DNA of 64,000 nt, from positions 620,001 to 684,000 of the forward strand of contig NZ_JBNNIX010000002.1 of NCBI RefSeq assembly GCF_050269735.1. The letters are read 5' to 3'. The notes under the pieces are model-generated. The model had not been told where the DNA came from. It saw only the letters and a list, made by a program, of their open reading frames with translations, and did not search any database. This document shows positions 52,692 through 60,906 of this stretch, piece after piece; within the stretch, counting starts at the first letter, position 1; each line of letters opens with the position of its first letter. A program made the position numbers and the translations under genes. This DNA comes from Paenisporosarcina sp050269735. Lineage in GTDB: Bacteria > Bacillota > Bacilli > Bacillales_A > Planococcaceae.

Positions 52692-52834
52692 CCTTAACTC
52701 ATTAGCTCTATTCTCGGTTTTCCTTATAATGAGAGGTCCTTTCGCGTTCGCAGGAGTTCTACTCGCGGTCGTGGGACGGTCTATTCGCGTTCGCAGTAGA
52801 TCTATTCGTGTTAACGAAACATTTATATACTTTC
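52692..52834 (-). repeat. 21-bp-period repeat array, copy B of dispersed element
   Basis: Cores TCTATTC/TCCTTTC/TCTACTC begin at 52707, 52737, 52758, 52780 and 52801 (30, 21, 22, 21). The 30-bp first step and both flanks match copy A (13803-13924), but copy B has one more unit. Read on the plus strand, units give SIRVRxx heptads in both copies. It lies between the terminators of the PBP and acsA genes. Confidence 0.8.
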
Positions 52835-52841
52835 TCATACT

Positions 52842-52877
52842 AAAAACAAAAGCTTGCACGAATTTCGCGCAAGCTTT
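52842..52877 (-). terminator. Terminator after acsA
   Basis: Stem AAAGCTTGC-CGAA with TTCG-GCAAGCTTT, then TGTTTTTA on the minus strand. Confidence 0.85.
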
Positions 52878-52890
52878 GTCTTTCGTTCTA

Positions 52891-54609
52891 TTAATCTTCC
52901 ATTGTCGATAAATCACCAGTCGGTAAATCAAGTTCCCATGCTTTTAATACACGTCTCATGATTTTCCCGCTACGCGTTTTCGGAAGTTTGTCTTTGAACT
53001 CAATTTCACGAGGTGCCGCATGTGCAGCCAACCCTTTTTTCACGAATTGTTGAATTTCAGCAATCAATTCATCCGAAGGTTCAACACCTTCTTTTAAAGC
53101 TACAAATGCTTTAATGATTTCTCCACGAACGGGATCCGGTTTGCCGATTACACCAGCTTCGACAATCGATGGATGCTCAAGTAATTTGCTTTCCACTTCA
53201 AACGGTCCTACGCGTTCTCCAGAAGTCATGATGACATCATCAATCCGTCCTTGGAACCAGAAGTATCCATCCTCGTCCATGTAAGCAGAATCCCCTGATA
53301 CATACCATTCGTCATTCAGGAAATACGATTGATATTTTTCAGGATTATTCCAGATTTGACGCATCATTGACGGCCAACCTTTTTTCAATGCCAAGTTCCC
53401 CATTTGGTATGGAGGTAACTCAACGCCGCGATCGTCGACGATTGCTGCCTGGATACCTGGAAGTGGTTTACCCATGGAGCCTGGACGTATTGGCAAGCAT
53501 GCGTAATTACAAATCATTTGGGCACCAGTCTCTGTCATCCACCATGTATCATGAATGCGGTGGCGGAATACTTCTGCTCCCCATCTGATTACTTCAGGAT
53601 TCAATGGTTCGCCGACAGATAATACATGACGCAGTGAAGATAAATCATGTGCCTTCACCAAAGCATCCCCCGCTCCCATTAACATACGGAAAGCTGTTGG
53701 GGCACTATACCAAACTGTGACACCGAAGTCCTCAATCGCTTGATACCATGCATCAGGAGAGAAACGTCCTCCTAAAACAACCATAGTTGTGCCAGTTAAC
53801 CATGGACCAAAAATTCCGTAAGAAGTTCCCGTTACCCATCCTGGATCTGCTGTACACCAGTAAATATCTTGTTCTTTTAAATCTAACACCCATTTTGCAG
53901 TCTGATAATGCTGAACCATAGCTTCCTGCACATGCAATACACCTTTAGGTTTACCAGTAGAACCAGACGTATAATGAAGAACTAACCCATCCTCTTTATC
54001 CAGCCACTCCACTTGAAAATAAGGAGAAGCCGTTTTCATATGTTTCATGAAATCTACTGTTCTATTATTTTCTACCACGTTTTCGCCGACTAATAGGATT
54101 GTCTCCAAGTGAGGTAATTTATCAACTGGAATACGATTTAGCAATTCAGGGGTCGTCACAATCGCTTTTGCTTCACTGTCTGCAAGACGATCGTAAACTG
54201 CACCTTCCATAAATGCTTCAAACAATGGTCCGACAATGACGCCCATTTTAAGAGCACCAATTAAAGCGAAATACAATTCAGGTGAACGTGGCATGAAAAT
54301 AAATAAACGGTCGCCTTTTTCAAGATTTGTATGGGCTTTCAATACATTTGCCGCTTTGTTTGTACTTTTTTTCATTTCATTAAACGTATAAGATTCTTTA
54401 CGAGTTGCATCTTTATAATAAAGTGCAATTTTGTTTTTTCTATCCGAATTTGCATGACGGTCTATTGCTTCGTGCGCAACATTCATGCGACCTGTCTCAT
54501 GCCAACTAAACGCCTTTTCTGCCTCTTTCCAATCGAAATTGGCTGCAGTTTCGTCGTAGTTTTGGAGTAAATAATCTCCTTGAACGACCGGAAGTGCCTC
54601 AAGTTTCAT
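52891..54609 (-). CDS. acsA: Acetyl-CoA synthetase
   Basis: AMP-forming acetyl-CoA synthetase, 572 aa, as in B. subtilis. P-loop LHYTSGSTGKPKG, WWMTETGAQM, SGDSAYMDEDGYFWFQGR and the C-terminal acetylation site lysine in PKTRSGKIMRRVLK. The acuABC operon divergent to it encodes the acetyltransferase and deacetylase that switch this lysine. The chosen ATG is 5 nt after AGAGGGTGG; a GTG three codons earlier overlaps it. Carbon repression through the shared cre site is likely. Confidence 0.96.
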   Translation of the reverse strand: MKLEALPVVQGDYLLQNYDETAANFDWKEAEKAFSWHETGRMNVAHEAIDRHANSDRKNKIALYYKDATRKESYTFNEMKKSTNKAANVLKAHTNLEKGDRLFIFMPRSPELYFALIGALKMGVIVGPLFEAFMEGAVYDRLADSEAKAIVTTPELLNRIPVDKLPHLETILLVGENVVENNRTVDFMKHMKTASPYFQVEWLDKEDGLVLHYTSGSTGKPKGVLHVQEAMVQHYQTAKWVLDLKEQDIYWCTADPGWVTGTSYGIFGPWLTGTTMVVLGGRFSPDAWYQAIEDFGVTVWYSAPTAFRMLMGAGDALVKAHDLSSLRHVLSVGEPLNPEVIRWGAEVFRHRIHDTWWMTETGAQMICNYACLPIRPGSMGKPLPGIQAAIVDDRGVELPPYQMGNLALKKGWPSMMRQIWNNPEKYQSYFLNDEWYVSGDSAYMDEDGYFWFQGRIDDVIMTSGERVGPFEVESKLLEHPSIVEAGVIGKPDPVRGEIIKAFVALKEGVEPSDELIAEIQQFVKKGLAAHAAPREIEFKDKLPKTRSGKIMRRVLKAWELDLPTGDLSTMED

Positions 54610-54711
54610 TTCTACCACCCTCTCAGTTACGATACAAATACTAGTTTACATTAAATTGAAAGTAAATGGCGAATAATTTTACTTTTTTGACTATGACTCT
54701 GTGAATAATAT

Positions 54712-54725
54712 TGAAAACGTTTTCC
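54712..54725. promoter_or_regulatory. cre-like CcpA site between acsA and acuA
   Basis: TGAAAACGTTTTCC, 13 of 14 matches to TGWAANCGNTNWCA and nearly palindromic. It overlaps the -35 region of the acuA promoter (TATAAT at 54742-54747) and is upstream of acsA. Both genes are CcpA targets in B. subtilis. Confidence 0.7.
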
Positions 54726-54741
54726 TTACGTTTTTTTCATG

Positions 54742-54747
54742 TATAAT
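54742..54747 (+). promoter_or_regulatory. -10 box of acuABC promoter
   Basis: TATAAT 34 nt before the acuA ATG. The -35 region overlaps the cre-like site and has no close TTGACA match, which could reflect a need for help or leave it weak. Confidence 0.55.
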
Positions 54748-54780
54748 GGAACTACGTAATTCTTTTCAGGTGGTGTACAC

Positions 54781-55413
54781 ATGGAACATAAAAAAATTTA
54801 TAATGCCATGGAATTGAAAACAAAACATGGCCATTTAATTATCGAAGGTCCTATTTCATCAGCAGATATTGCCCGTTATGACTTTCATGAAGATTTGGTG
54901 GCATTCCGACCTCCTGCTCAGCAACATAAGGCAATCATTGAAATTGCCAAATTGCCAGAAGGAAGAATTCTGATAGCACGAGATAACATGACCATTGTGG
55001 GCTATGTAACTTTCTTATATCCTGACCCATTGGAACGCTGGTCAAAAGGACAAATGAGCAATCTAATTGAACTGGGTGCCATTGAAGTTATTCCGAAGTT
55101 CCGAGGAACAGGTGTTGGCAAAAGCTTACTTCGTGTCTCAATGATGGACGATGCAATGGAAGATTACATCACCATTACGACAGAATATTATTGGCATTGG
55201 GATTTAAAAGGCACGGGCCTAAATGTTTGGGAGTACCGAAAAGTGATGGAAAAAATGATGAATGCAGGTGGATTGGAATACTTTGCAACCGATGATCCAG
55301 AAATCAGCTCCCATCCGGCAAACTGTCTGATGGCCAAAATTGGTTCGCGTATTGATAATGAATCCATCCAACGCTTTGATCAGTTGCGATTTATGAATCG
55401 CTTTATGTATTAA
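54781..55413 (+). CDS. acuA: Protein acetyltransferase AcuA
   Basis: GNAT-fold acetyltransferase of 210 aa. The acetyl-CoA-binding motif is VIPKFRGTGVGKSLLRVS. In B. subtilis AcuA acetylates AcsA on its catalytic lysine and turns it off. ATG follows AGGTGGTG. First gene of acuABC, divergent from its target acsA. Confidence 0.95.
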   Translation: MEHKKIYNAMELKTKHGHLIIEGPISSADIARYDFHEDLVAFRPPAQQHKAIIEIAKLPEGRILIARDNMTIVGYVTFLYPDPLERWSKGQMSNLIELGAIEVIPKFRGTGVGKSLLRVSMMDDAMEDYITITTEYYWHWDLKGTGLNVWEYRKVMEKMMNAGGLEYFATDDPEISSHPANCLMAKIGSRIDNESIQRFDQLRFMNRFMY

Positions 55414-55435
55414 ACCGCAAAGGAGTTTTTGACCT

Positions 55436-56083
55436 ATGATTGTGGAACAAATGATGACAACTACTGTCGTGACCTTACAACCATCACATACGATTAAGGA
55501 TGCGATAAACCTCCTTCGTGAAAAGAAAATCCGACACCTGCCGATTACGGATCTTGAAGGGCATGTTGTAGGGATCGTGTCTGATCGGGATATTAAAGAA
55601 GCCACTCCTTCCAATTTATTAGAAGGCCAGCATCAGGATATATATGCGACTGCGCTTGAAGAGATTATGACGAAAAACCCGGTCATCGGACACCCTCTTG
55701 ATTTCGTAGAAGAAGTTGCCACTATTTTTTATGATCAGCAGATTGGATGTCTGCCTATTGTCAGTGGAGGCAAATTAGTAGGAATCGTTTCCGAAACAGA
55801 TTTATTATATAAATATATTGAACTGACAGGTGCACACCAACCGGGTTCTCAAATTGAAGTCCGTGTCCCGAATAAGCCGGGCATACTTTTTGAAGTATCC
55901 AAAGTTTTTCATGATCATCATTCAAATGTCTTAAGTGTTCTTGTGTATCCAGATAAACAAAATGACGACAACAAAATCTTAGTATTCCGTGTGAAGACGA
56001 TGAACCCTCTCGGGATTATTGAAGATATACGTAAAGAAGGTTTCGATGTGCTATGGCCGAACATGCCGGGAATGACAAACTAA
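55436..56083 (+). CDS. acuB: AcuB: CBS pair and ACT domain protein
   Basis: 215 aa. Two CBS motifs (about 5-60, RHLPITDLEGHVVGIVSDRD; 70-130, GCLPIVSGGKLVGIVSETD) and a C-terminal ACT domain (about 140-210, EVRVPNKPGILFEVSKVF). A probable sensor of adenylate or small ligands, acting with AcuA and AcuC. Its end overlaps acuC by 31 bp in another frame. Confidence 0.93.
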   Translation: MIVEQMMTTTVVTLQPSHTIKDAINLLREKKIRHLPITDLEGHVVGIVSDRDIKEATPSNLLEGQHQDIYATALEEIMTKNPVIGHPLDFVEEVATIFYDQQIGCLPIVSGGKLVGIVSETDLLYKYIELTGAHQPGSQIEVRVPNKPGILFEVSKVFHDHHSNVLSVLVYPDKQNDDNKILVFRVKTMNPLGIIEDIRKEGFDVLWPNMPGMTN

Positions 56084-57234
56084 AAAAACATGCGGTTTAC
56101 ATATATTCGGATGATCAATTAGGTTATAAGTTTTCTGAGAAACATCCGTTCAATCAGAAGCGACTGACGTTGACCACCGATTTATTGCAAAAAATGAATG
56201 CGCTTACAGATGATGATATCGTTGCACCACGTATTGCTACGGATGACGAGTTACTACTTGCACATGACGGACGGTATATAGATATTGTCAAAAAAGCGAG
56301 TCAAGGACTTGTTACAGCTGCTGAAACCGAAAGTTTTGGAATCGGCACGGACGATACACCTATTTTCCCTAATATGCACGAAGCCAGTGCACGACTAGTT
56401 GGTGGCACTTTAACGGCCGTGGATTATGTTATGGAGAATAAAGCTTCCCATGCGCTAAATCTTGGTGGAGGACTTCATCATGGCTTCCATGGTCGTGCAT
56501 CAGGCTTTTGTGTCTACAATGACAGTTCGGTGGCAATCAAATACATACAGCAAAAGTATAAAGCACGTGTTCTCTATATTGATACGGATGCTCACCATGG
56601 AGACGGTGTACAATGGAGCTTTTATGAAGATCCTGATGTTTGCACCATCTCCATTCATGAAACAGGAAGGTATTTGTTCCCGGGAACTGGCAATGTCACG
56701 GAAAGAGGAACAGGTCAAGGTTACGGAACTTCATTCAATTTACCAATCGATGCATTCACCGAAGATGAATCATTTTTGGAGCTATATATGACCGCTTTCC
56801 GCGAGATCGCTACTTACTTCAAACCCGACGTAATCATCAGTCAGAATGGGGCGGATGCACATTACTTTGATCCGTTGACTCATCTTTATGGAACAATGAA
56901 AATCTATCATGAAATTCCTAAACTTGCCCATCAACTAGCTCATGAATTTTGTGATGGTAAATGGATTGCCGTCGGTGGCGGAGGTTATGATATCTGGAGA
57001 GTTGTACCAAGAGCTTGGTCATTATTGTGGATGGAGATGAATGATATTCCATTGCCCGAAGGCAATCTACCGAAGGATTGGCTTGAAAAATGGCAACCGG
57101 AATCACCAGTACCTTTAATCCCTACCTGGTTGGATCCAGAGAACTTATATGAACCCATTCCGCGTAAAGAAGAAATTACCGAAAAGAACAAGCAAGTGCT
57201 AAATAAAGCACTGTATCTGATACGCCAGCATTAA
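56053..57234 (+). CDS. acuC: Protein deacetylase AcuC
   Basis: Class I histone-deacetylase-like enzyme of 393 aa. Zinc and catalytic residues: GGGLHHGFHGRASGFCVYND, IDTDAHHGDGVQW, SQNGADAHYFDPL and GGGGYDIWRV. It removes the acetyl group from AcsA. The ATG lies inside the acuB coding end (31-bp overlap), with AGAAGG about 12 nt upstream; translation is likely coupled. Shares a two-way terminator with ccpA. Confidence 0.95.
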   Translation: MAEHAGNDKLKKHAVYIYSDDQLGYKFSEKHPFNQKRLTLTTDLLQKMNALTDDDIVAPRIATDDELLLAHDGRYIDIVKKASQGLVTAAETESFGIGTDDTPIFPNMHEASARLVGGTLTAVDYVMENKASHALNLGGGLHHGFHGRASGFCVYNDSSVAIKYIQQKYKARVLYIDTDAHHGDGVQWSFYEDPDVCTISIHETGRYLFPGTGNVTERGTGQGYGTSFNLPIDAFTEDESFLELYMTAFREIATYFKPDVIISQNGADAHYFDPLTHLYGTMKIYHEIPKLAHQLAHEFCDGKWIAVGGGGYDIWRVVPRAWSLLWMEMNDIPLPEGNLPKDWLEKWQPESPVPLIPTWLDPENLYEPIPRKEEITEKNKQVLNKALYLIRQH

Positions 57235-57275
57235 AAAAGGAGTGGACTACAATAACTGTAGTTCACTCCTTTTCC
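57235..57275. terminator. Two-way terminator between acuC and ccpA
   Basis: Stem AAAAAGGAGTG-ACTACA with TGTAGT-CACTCCTTTT, loop ATAAC, T-run on the plus side and A-run on the other. Confidence 0.88.
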
Positions 57276-58273
57276 TATTTCACTGAATCTCTTTCTTCAA
57301 TTCGGTGTGGCAAAATTACTGTTTTCTCATCAATTTGTTCTTTGTTCATATATTTAGTCAGCAAACGCATGGAAACTGCTCCAATATCGTAAAGAGGCAA
57401 CACTATACTTGTTAACTCTGGTCGCACCATTCTTGCTAATTTGGAGTTTTCAAAACTAATGACTTCTACATCCTTAGGAACATGAAACCCGGAATCTTGC
57501 GCTCCATGGATTAACCCAATAGCCAATTCATCATTCCCCGCAAAGAAAGCTGTTGGGGCATCTTGCAAGTCCTTCAATTCACTGAATGCCGCATATCCTG
57601 CATCATACGTAGCTTCACTTTCCACCACAAGATCTTCATTCATTTGAAGACCTGCATCTCCCAAAGCTTTTTCATAGCCTGTAAATTTAAATGCACGATT
57701 GATGGTGGAGGATAATGAGCCTGAAACGTAGGCTATTCGTTTATGATTATTTTGAAGCAAGCGATTTACCGCTTCATAGGCAGCCTGGTGATAATCGATG
57801 TTAACAGAAGGCATTTTCCCAGAAGGATCGATTGTCCCTGCCAAAACGATTGGTACTGGCGATCTCTCCATCATGTTTAATAATTCTTTCGATACATGTT
57901 CACTCATGAACACAATTCCATCAACTTGTTTTCCAAACATCGTTTCAAGGAGTTGTAATTCTTTATCTTCACGTTGATCGGAGTTCGATAAAATAATATT
58001 GTAACTATACATGGTCGCAATATCTTCTATCCCTCGTGCAAGTTCTGCGTAGAATATGTTTGATATATCTGGAATAATAACGCCAACTGTCGTTGTCTTT
58101 TTGCTTGCAAGTCCTCTAGCAACAGCATTTGGACGATATTGCAACCGTTCAATAACATCCAGCACTTTTTTTCGAGTTGCCGGTTTAACATTCGGATTGC
58201 CGTTAACTACACGTGAAACCGTTGCCATCGATACATTGGCTTCACGTGCGACGTCATAAATTGTAATTGTCAT
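57275..58273 (-). CDS. ccpA: Catabolite control protein CcpA
   Basis: LacI-family regulator of 332 aa. Helix-turn-helix TIYDVAREANVSMATVSRVV, hinge YRPNAVARGLASKK, then a periplasmic-binding-type core (from about 60) that binds HPr-Ser-P. It represses or activates carbon genes at cre sites; two such sites in this window are listed. The chosen ATG is 8 nt after GGGAG; an ATG three codons earlier is rejected. Downstream of aroA, as in B. subtilis. Confidence 0.96.
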   Translation of the reverse strand: MTITIYDVAREANVSMATVSRVVNGNPNVKPATRKKVLDVIERLQYRPNAVARGLASKKTTTVGVIIPDISNIFYAELARGIEDIATMYSYNIILSNSDQREDKELQLLETMFGKQVDGIVFMSEHVSKELLNMMERSPVPIVLAGTIDPSGKMPSVNIDYHQAAYEAVNRLLQNNHKRIAYVSGSLSSTINRAFKFTGYEKALGDAGLQMNEDLVVESEATYDAGYAAFSELKDLQDAPTAFFAGNDELAIGLIHGAQDSGFHVPKDVEVISFENSKLARMVRPELTSIVLPLYDIGAVSMRLLTKYMNKEQIDEKTVILPHRIEERDSVK

Positions 58274-58354
58274 GTGATACACTCCCTGCTCGGTCCCTAT
58301 CTCATACCATCATATAATAGTTTTCAGGCGTTTTCCATCGTTACGTTAAACGAA

Positions 58355-58387
58355 ATAAAAATACCGGTTCAGTAATTGAACCGGCAT
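58355..58387 (-). terminator. Terminator after aroA
   Basis: Perfect stem GCCGGTTCA/TGAACCGGT with loop, followed on the minus strand by TATTTTTATT. Confidence 0.88.
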
Positions 58388-58392
58388 TAGTC

Positions 58393-59478
58393 TTATACTT
58401 GGATTTCGTATTGTTTCATAAACTTTTGAAGTGAATCGTAAAACTCATCAAATTGTTGCAAATTCATTTGTTGAGCAGCATCTGATAAAGCGACTGCTGG
58501 ATCTGGATGTACTTCAGCCATAACACCATCCGCCCCAATAGCAATAGCTGCTTTCGCTGTCGGTAATAGTAAATCGCGACGTCCTGTTGAGTGAGTTACA
58601 TCCACAAATACAGGTAAGTGTGTTTCTTGTTTTAAGATTGGAACCGCTGAAATATCAAGTGTATTACGTGTCGCTTTTTCGTATGTTCGAATTCCACGTT
58701 CACATAAAATAATTTGATCATTTCCTTGTGAAATAATATACTCGGCAGCATTGATGAATTCATCAATCGTTGCAGCCATTCCGCGTTTCAATAACACCGG
58801 TTTATTAATAGAACCTGCTGCTTTTAATAACTCGAAATTTTGCATGTTACGCGCACCGATTTGAACAACATCAATGTAATCTAATGCTTCTTCTAAATGG
58901 TGAGGTGTTACAATTTCAGAGACAACAGCAAGATTATATTGCTGCGAGACACGTTTAAGAATTTTTAATCCTTCAAGTCCAAGACCTTGGAAATCATAAG
59001 GTGAAGTACGAGGTTTGTATGCTCCTCCTCGAATCATTCTCAATCCTTTTTGTTGAATGGCATCTGCTACTGCTGCAACTTGATCAAATGATTCAACTGC
59101 ACATGGACCAAAGACAAATGATGGCTTGCCTTCACCAATGCGTTCACCATTGACAACTACGATTGTATCTTCCGCTTTCTTTTTACGCGAAACTAGAAGC
59201 GCTTTACGATGATCGTCTTCCTGAAGTTCCAAAGCCGTTTTAAATAATTCCTTGAAAATGTGATCCACAGTTGATTGTGGTAGTGGACCTCTATTGTTTT
59301 CTTTTATTAAGTTCAACATATGACGTTCGCGAAGAGGATCATATCGGTTGACACCTTGCTTTTCTTTTACTTTTCCAATTTCTTGTACGACTGCAGCCCG
59401 CTCATTGATTAGACGAAGTATTTCTAAGTTCAATTCGTCTACATTTGTGCGTAAGCTATCTAATTCTTGATGGCTCAT
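58393..59478 (-). CDS. aroA: DAHP synthase with N-terminal chorismate mutase
   Basis: Bifunctional shikimate-pathway enzyme of 361 aa. The first 90 residues form an AroQ-type chorismate mutase (LRTNVDELNLEILRLINERA, then KVKEKQGVNRYDPLRE). The rest is a KDPG-type DAHP synthase (FVFGPCAVESFDQVAAVA, GGAYKPRTSPYDFQGLG, KRGMAATIDEF, DVTHSTGRR). The mutase part allows feedback by chorismate or prephenate. The chosen ATG is 8 nt after AGGAG. B. subtilis calls this gene aroA. Confidence 0.95.
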   Translation of the reverse strand: MSHQELDSLRTNVDELNLEILRLINERAAVVQEIGKVKEKQGVNRYDPLRERHMLNLIKENNRGPLPQSTVDHIFKELFKTALELQEDDHRKALLVSRKKKAEDTIVVVNGERIGEGKPSFVFGPCAVESFDQVAAVADAIQQKGLRMIRGGAYKPRTSPYDFQGLGLEGLKILKRVSQQYNLAVVSEIVTPHHLEEALDYIDVVQIGARNMQNFELLKAAGSINKPVLLKRGMAATIDEFINAAEYIISQGNDQIILCERGIRTYEKATRNTLDISAVPILKQETHLPVFVDVTHSTGRRDLLLPTAKAAIAIGADGVMAEVHPDPAVALSDAAQQMNLQQFDEFYDSLQKFMKQYEIQV

Positions 59479-59654
59479 ACCTTGATCTCCTCTCTTACCC
59501 ATACGAAATTCACGATATTTAAACTGAAGATGTATGGTGCTTTTTTTGATAATAGAATCATTATAGTATGTGGATATCTAAAAGTCACGTAAAATATCTT
59601 TAACGCTTCAACGCGCGAAAGTTTAACTACTTATTTTAATGGCTTTTTTGACAA

Positions 59655-59690
59655 AAGAAAGCCCACATATCAACGATGTGGGCTTTTGAT
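59655..59690 (-). terminator. Terminator after ytxH
   Basis: Stem AAAGCCCACAT/ATGTGGGCTTT, loop of 7, then CTTTTG on the minus strand. Confidence 0.85.
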
Positions 59691-59691
59691 T

Positions 59692-60258
59692 TTATAAGTT
59701 TTTCTTTTCTCCAACTGCTTCTTTCAAAGCTTGTGCAGTTGATGTTTCATTTGAGCTTTCACCAGTAACTTCTTCCACTGTATTTGTTACAGTTTCCATG
59801 AAATCGATTGGCTCTTCACCTTCTGATGAAACAGTGCCGTCATCCATCAAAGTCGGCGTTTTTGATTTAATAGACTTAACCTTATCAACCAAAGGACCTG
59901 ATTTTTCTTTTAATTGTGTTGATAATTGAGATGTCTTTTCTTTAGCTGTTGATGATAAATCTGCCGTTTTTTCTCGTAATTGAGATGCTTGAGTTGTTAC
60001 ATCTCCACGAAGTTCAGCACCAGATTTAGGTGCAAGGAATAAAGCAGTTGCTGCTCCAATAATTCCTCCAACCAATGCGCCGATTAAGAAATCTTTAGAA
60101 TTCATTTCATCACTTGCATAAATCGGATCGCGGTATTGTCCATTTCCATTTGAATACTCATACGATTGAGGAAGGTAAGCTTCCGTTTGATTCGATTTAT
60201 TTGTGTAGAATTCGTGGTTATACTTCGCTTCGTTGTAGTTAGGTTTATATTGTGTCAT
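59692..60258 (-). CDS. ytxH: YtxH-family general stress protein
   Basis: 188 aa. The YtxH motif LIGALVGGIIGAATALFLAP (one membrane helix, about 55-78) is followed by KSGAELRGDV and a Ser/Lys-rich coiled-coil tail. An N-terminal Tyr/Asn-rich stretch of about 50 residues precedes it. In B. subtilis ytxG-ytxH-ytxJ is a sigma-B stress operon; ytxJ is missing here, where aroA would follow it. Confidence 0.88.
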   Translation of the reverse strand: MTQYKPNYNEAKYNHEFYTNKSNQTEAYLPQSYEYSNGNGQYRDPIYASDEMNSKDFLIGALVGGIIGAATALFLAPKSGAELRGDVTTQASQLREKTADLSSTAKEKTSQLSTQLKEKSGPLVDKVKSIKSKTPTLMDDGTVSSEGEEPIDFMETVTNTVEEVTGESSNETSTAQALKEAVGEKKNL

Positions 60259-60270
60259 GTTAGTTCCTCC

Positions 60271-60756
60271 TTATTTTTGGGTTTCTCTATATGATTTAAC
60301 AGGTTCATCTTGATAAATTGTGTAACCTGCTCTTGCTTCTTCAATTGCTTTTCTTTCTTTCCATTTGTCTCGGATCCCTAGTGCAACATTGCTCCATTGC
60401 ACTACTTGAGCGATTTTATCTTCATTTCGTTCTACTTCAGTCGTAATCGATGAAGTAATTCGTCGCACTGATGTATTCAAGCCATTTACTGACTCTCCTA
60501 CATTTTTCACTGCATCAACAACACTGTTAAGTTTTTCAGATTTATATAGAATATCTGAAGCCAAAGCATTCGTCTTATGCAATAATTGCGTTGTTTCACT
60601 TGTAACACCTTGTAATTGACCTTCTAATCCGGCCATTGTTCCTGAAACCTCGTTAAGCGTCTTCTTTAACGATGTTAATGTCATCGCTAAACTTACGCAA
60701 AGAACAAGAAAACCTATAGCTGCAACCAACGCTGCTATGTATAATATTATTTCCAT
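60271..60756 (-). CDS. ytxG: DUF948 protein YtxG
   Basis: 161 aa with one N-terminal membrane helix (about 4-27) and a long helical part (about 30-125) with heptad character, as in the DUF948 family. A bacterial-chemoreceptor-like coiled coil is typical of this family. ytxH starts 12 bp downstream. Probable stress operon. Confidence 0.88.
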   Translation of the reverse strand: MEIILYIAALVAAIGFLVLCVSLAMTLTSLKKTLNEVSGTMAGLEGQLQGVTSETTQLLHKTNALASDILYKSEKLNSVVDAVKNVGESVNGLNTSVRRITSSITTEVERNEDKIAQVVQWSNVALGIRDKWKERKAIEEARAGYTIYQDEPVKSYRETQK

Positions 60757-60791
60757 TCGTGTTCCTCCTCTAGATTGTTCATACTACCTAT

Positions 60792-60817
60792 CTTCCCACA
60801 CATGGCAGTAAATAAAC
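60792..60817 (-). promoter_or_regulatory. Candidate sigma-B promoter of ytxGH
   Basis: On the minus strand GTTTAT, 14 nt, GGGAAG, against consensus GTTTAA-N12-14-GGGTAT. The match is 5 of 6 and 4 of 6, about 35 nt before the ytxG ribosome binding site GAGGAGG. ytxGH is a sigma-B operon in B. subtilis. Confidence 0.4.
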
Positions 60818-60862
60818 GTCTATTGTTATCTTTATTCCACAAAAACATTTCATTTCCTGCAC

Positions 60863-60900
60863 AAAAATAAAAACTCTGATCAAAAATGACCAGAGTTTTC
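60863..60900 (-). terminator. Terminator after murC
   Basis: Stem AAAACTCTG-TCA with TGA-CAGAGTTTT, followed on the minus strand by TTTTTATTTTTG. Confidence 0.88.
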
Positions 60901-60906
60901 ATAAAC

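Noticed and set aside
52659..52931. Reading frames across the 52.7-kb and 13.8-kb arrays as genes
   Set aside because: No ribosome binding sites, frames differ between the two homologous copies and run through terminators.
56053..56083. acuB/acuC overlap as a frameshift error
   Set aside because: Both proteins are complete at both ends compared with the known families; the overlap is a normal coupled arrangement.
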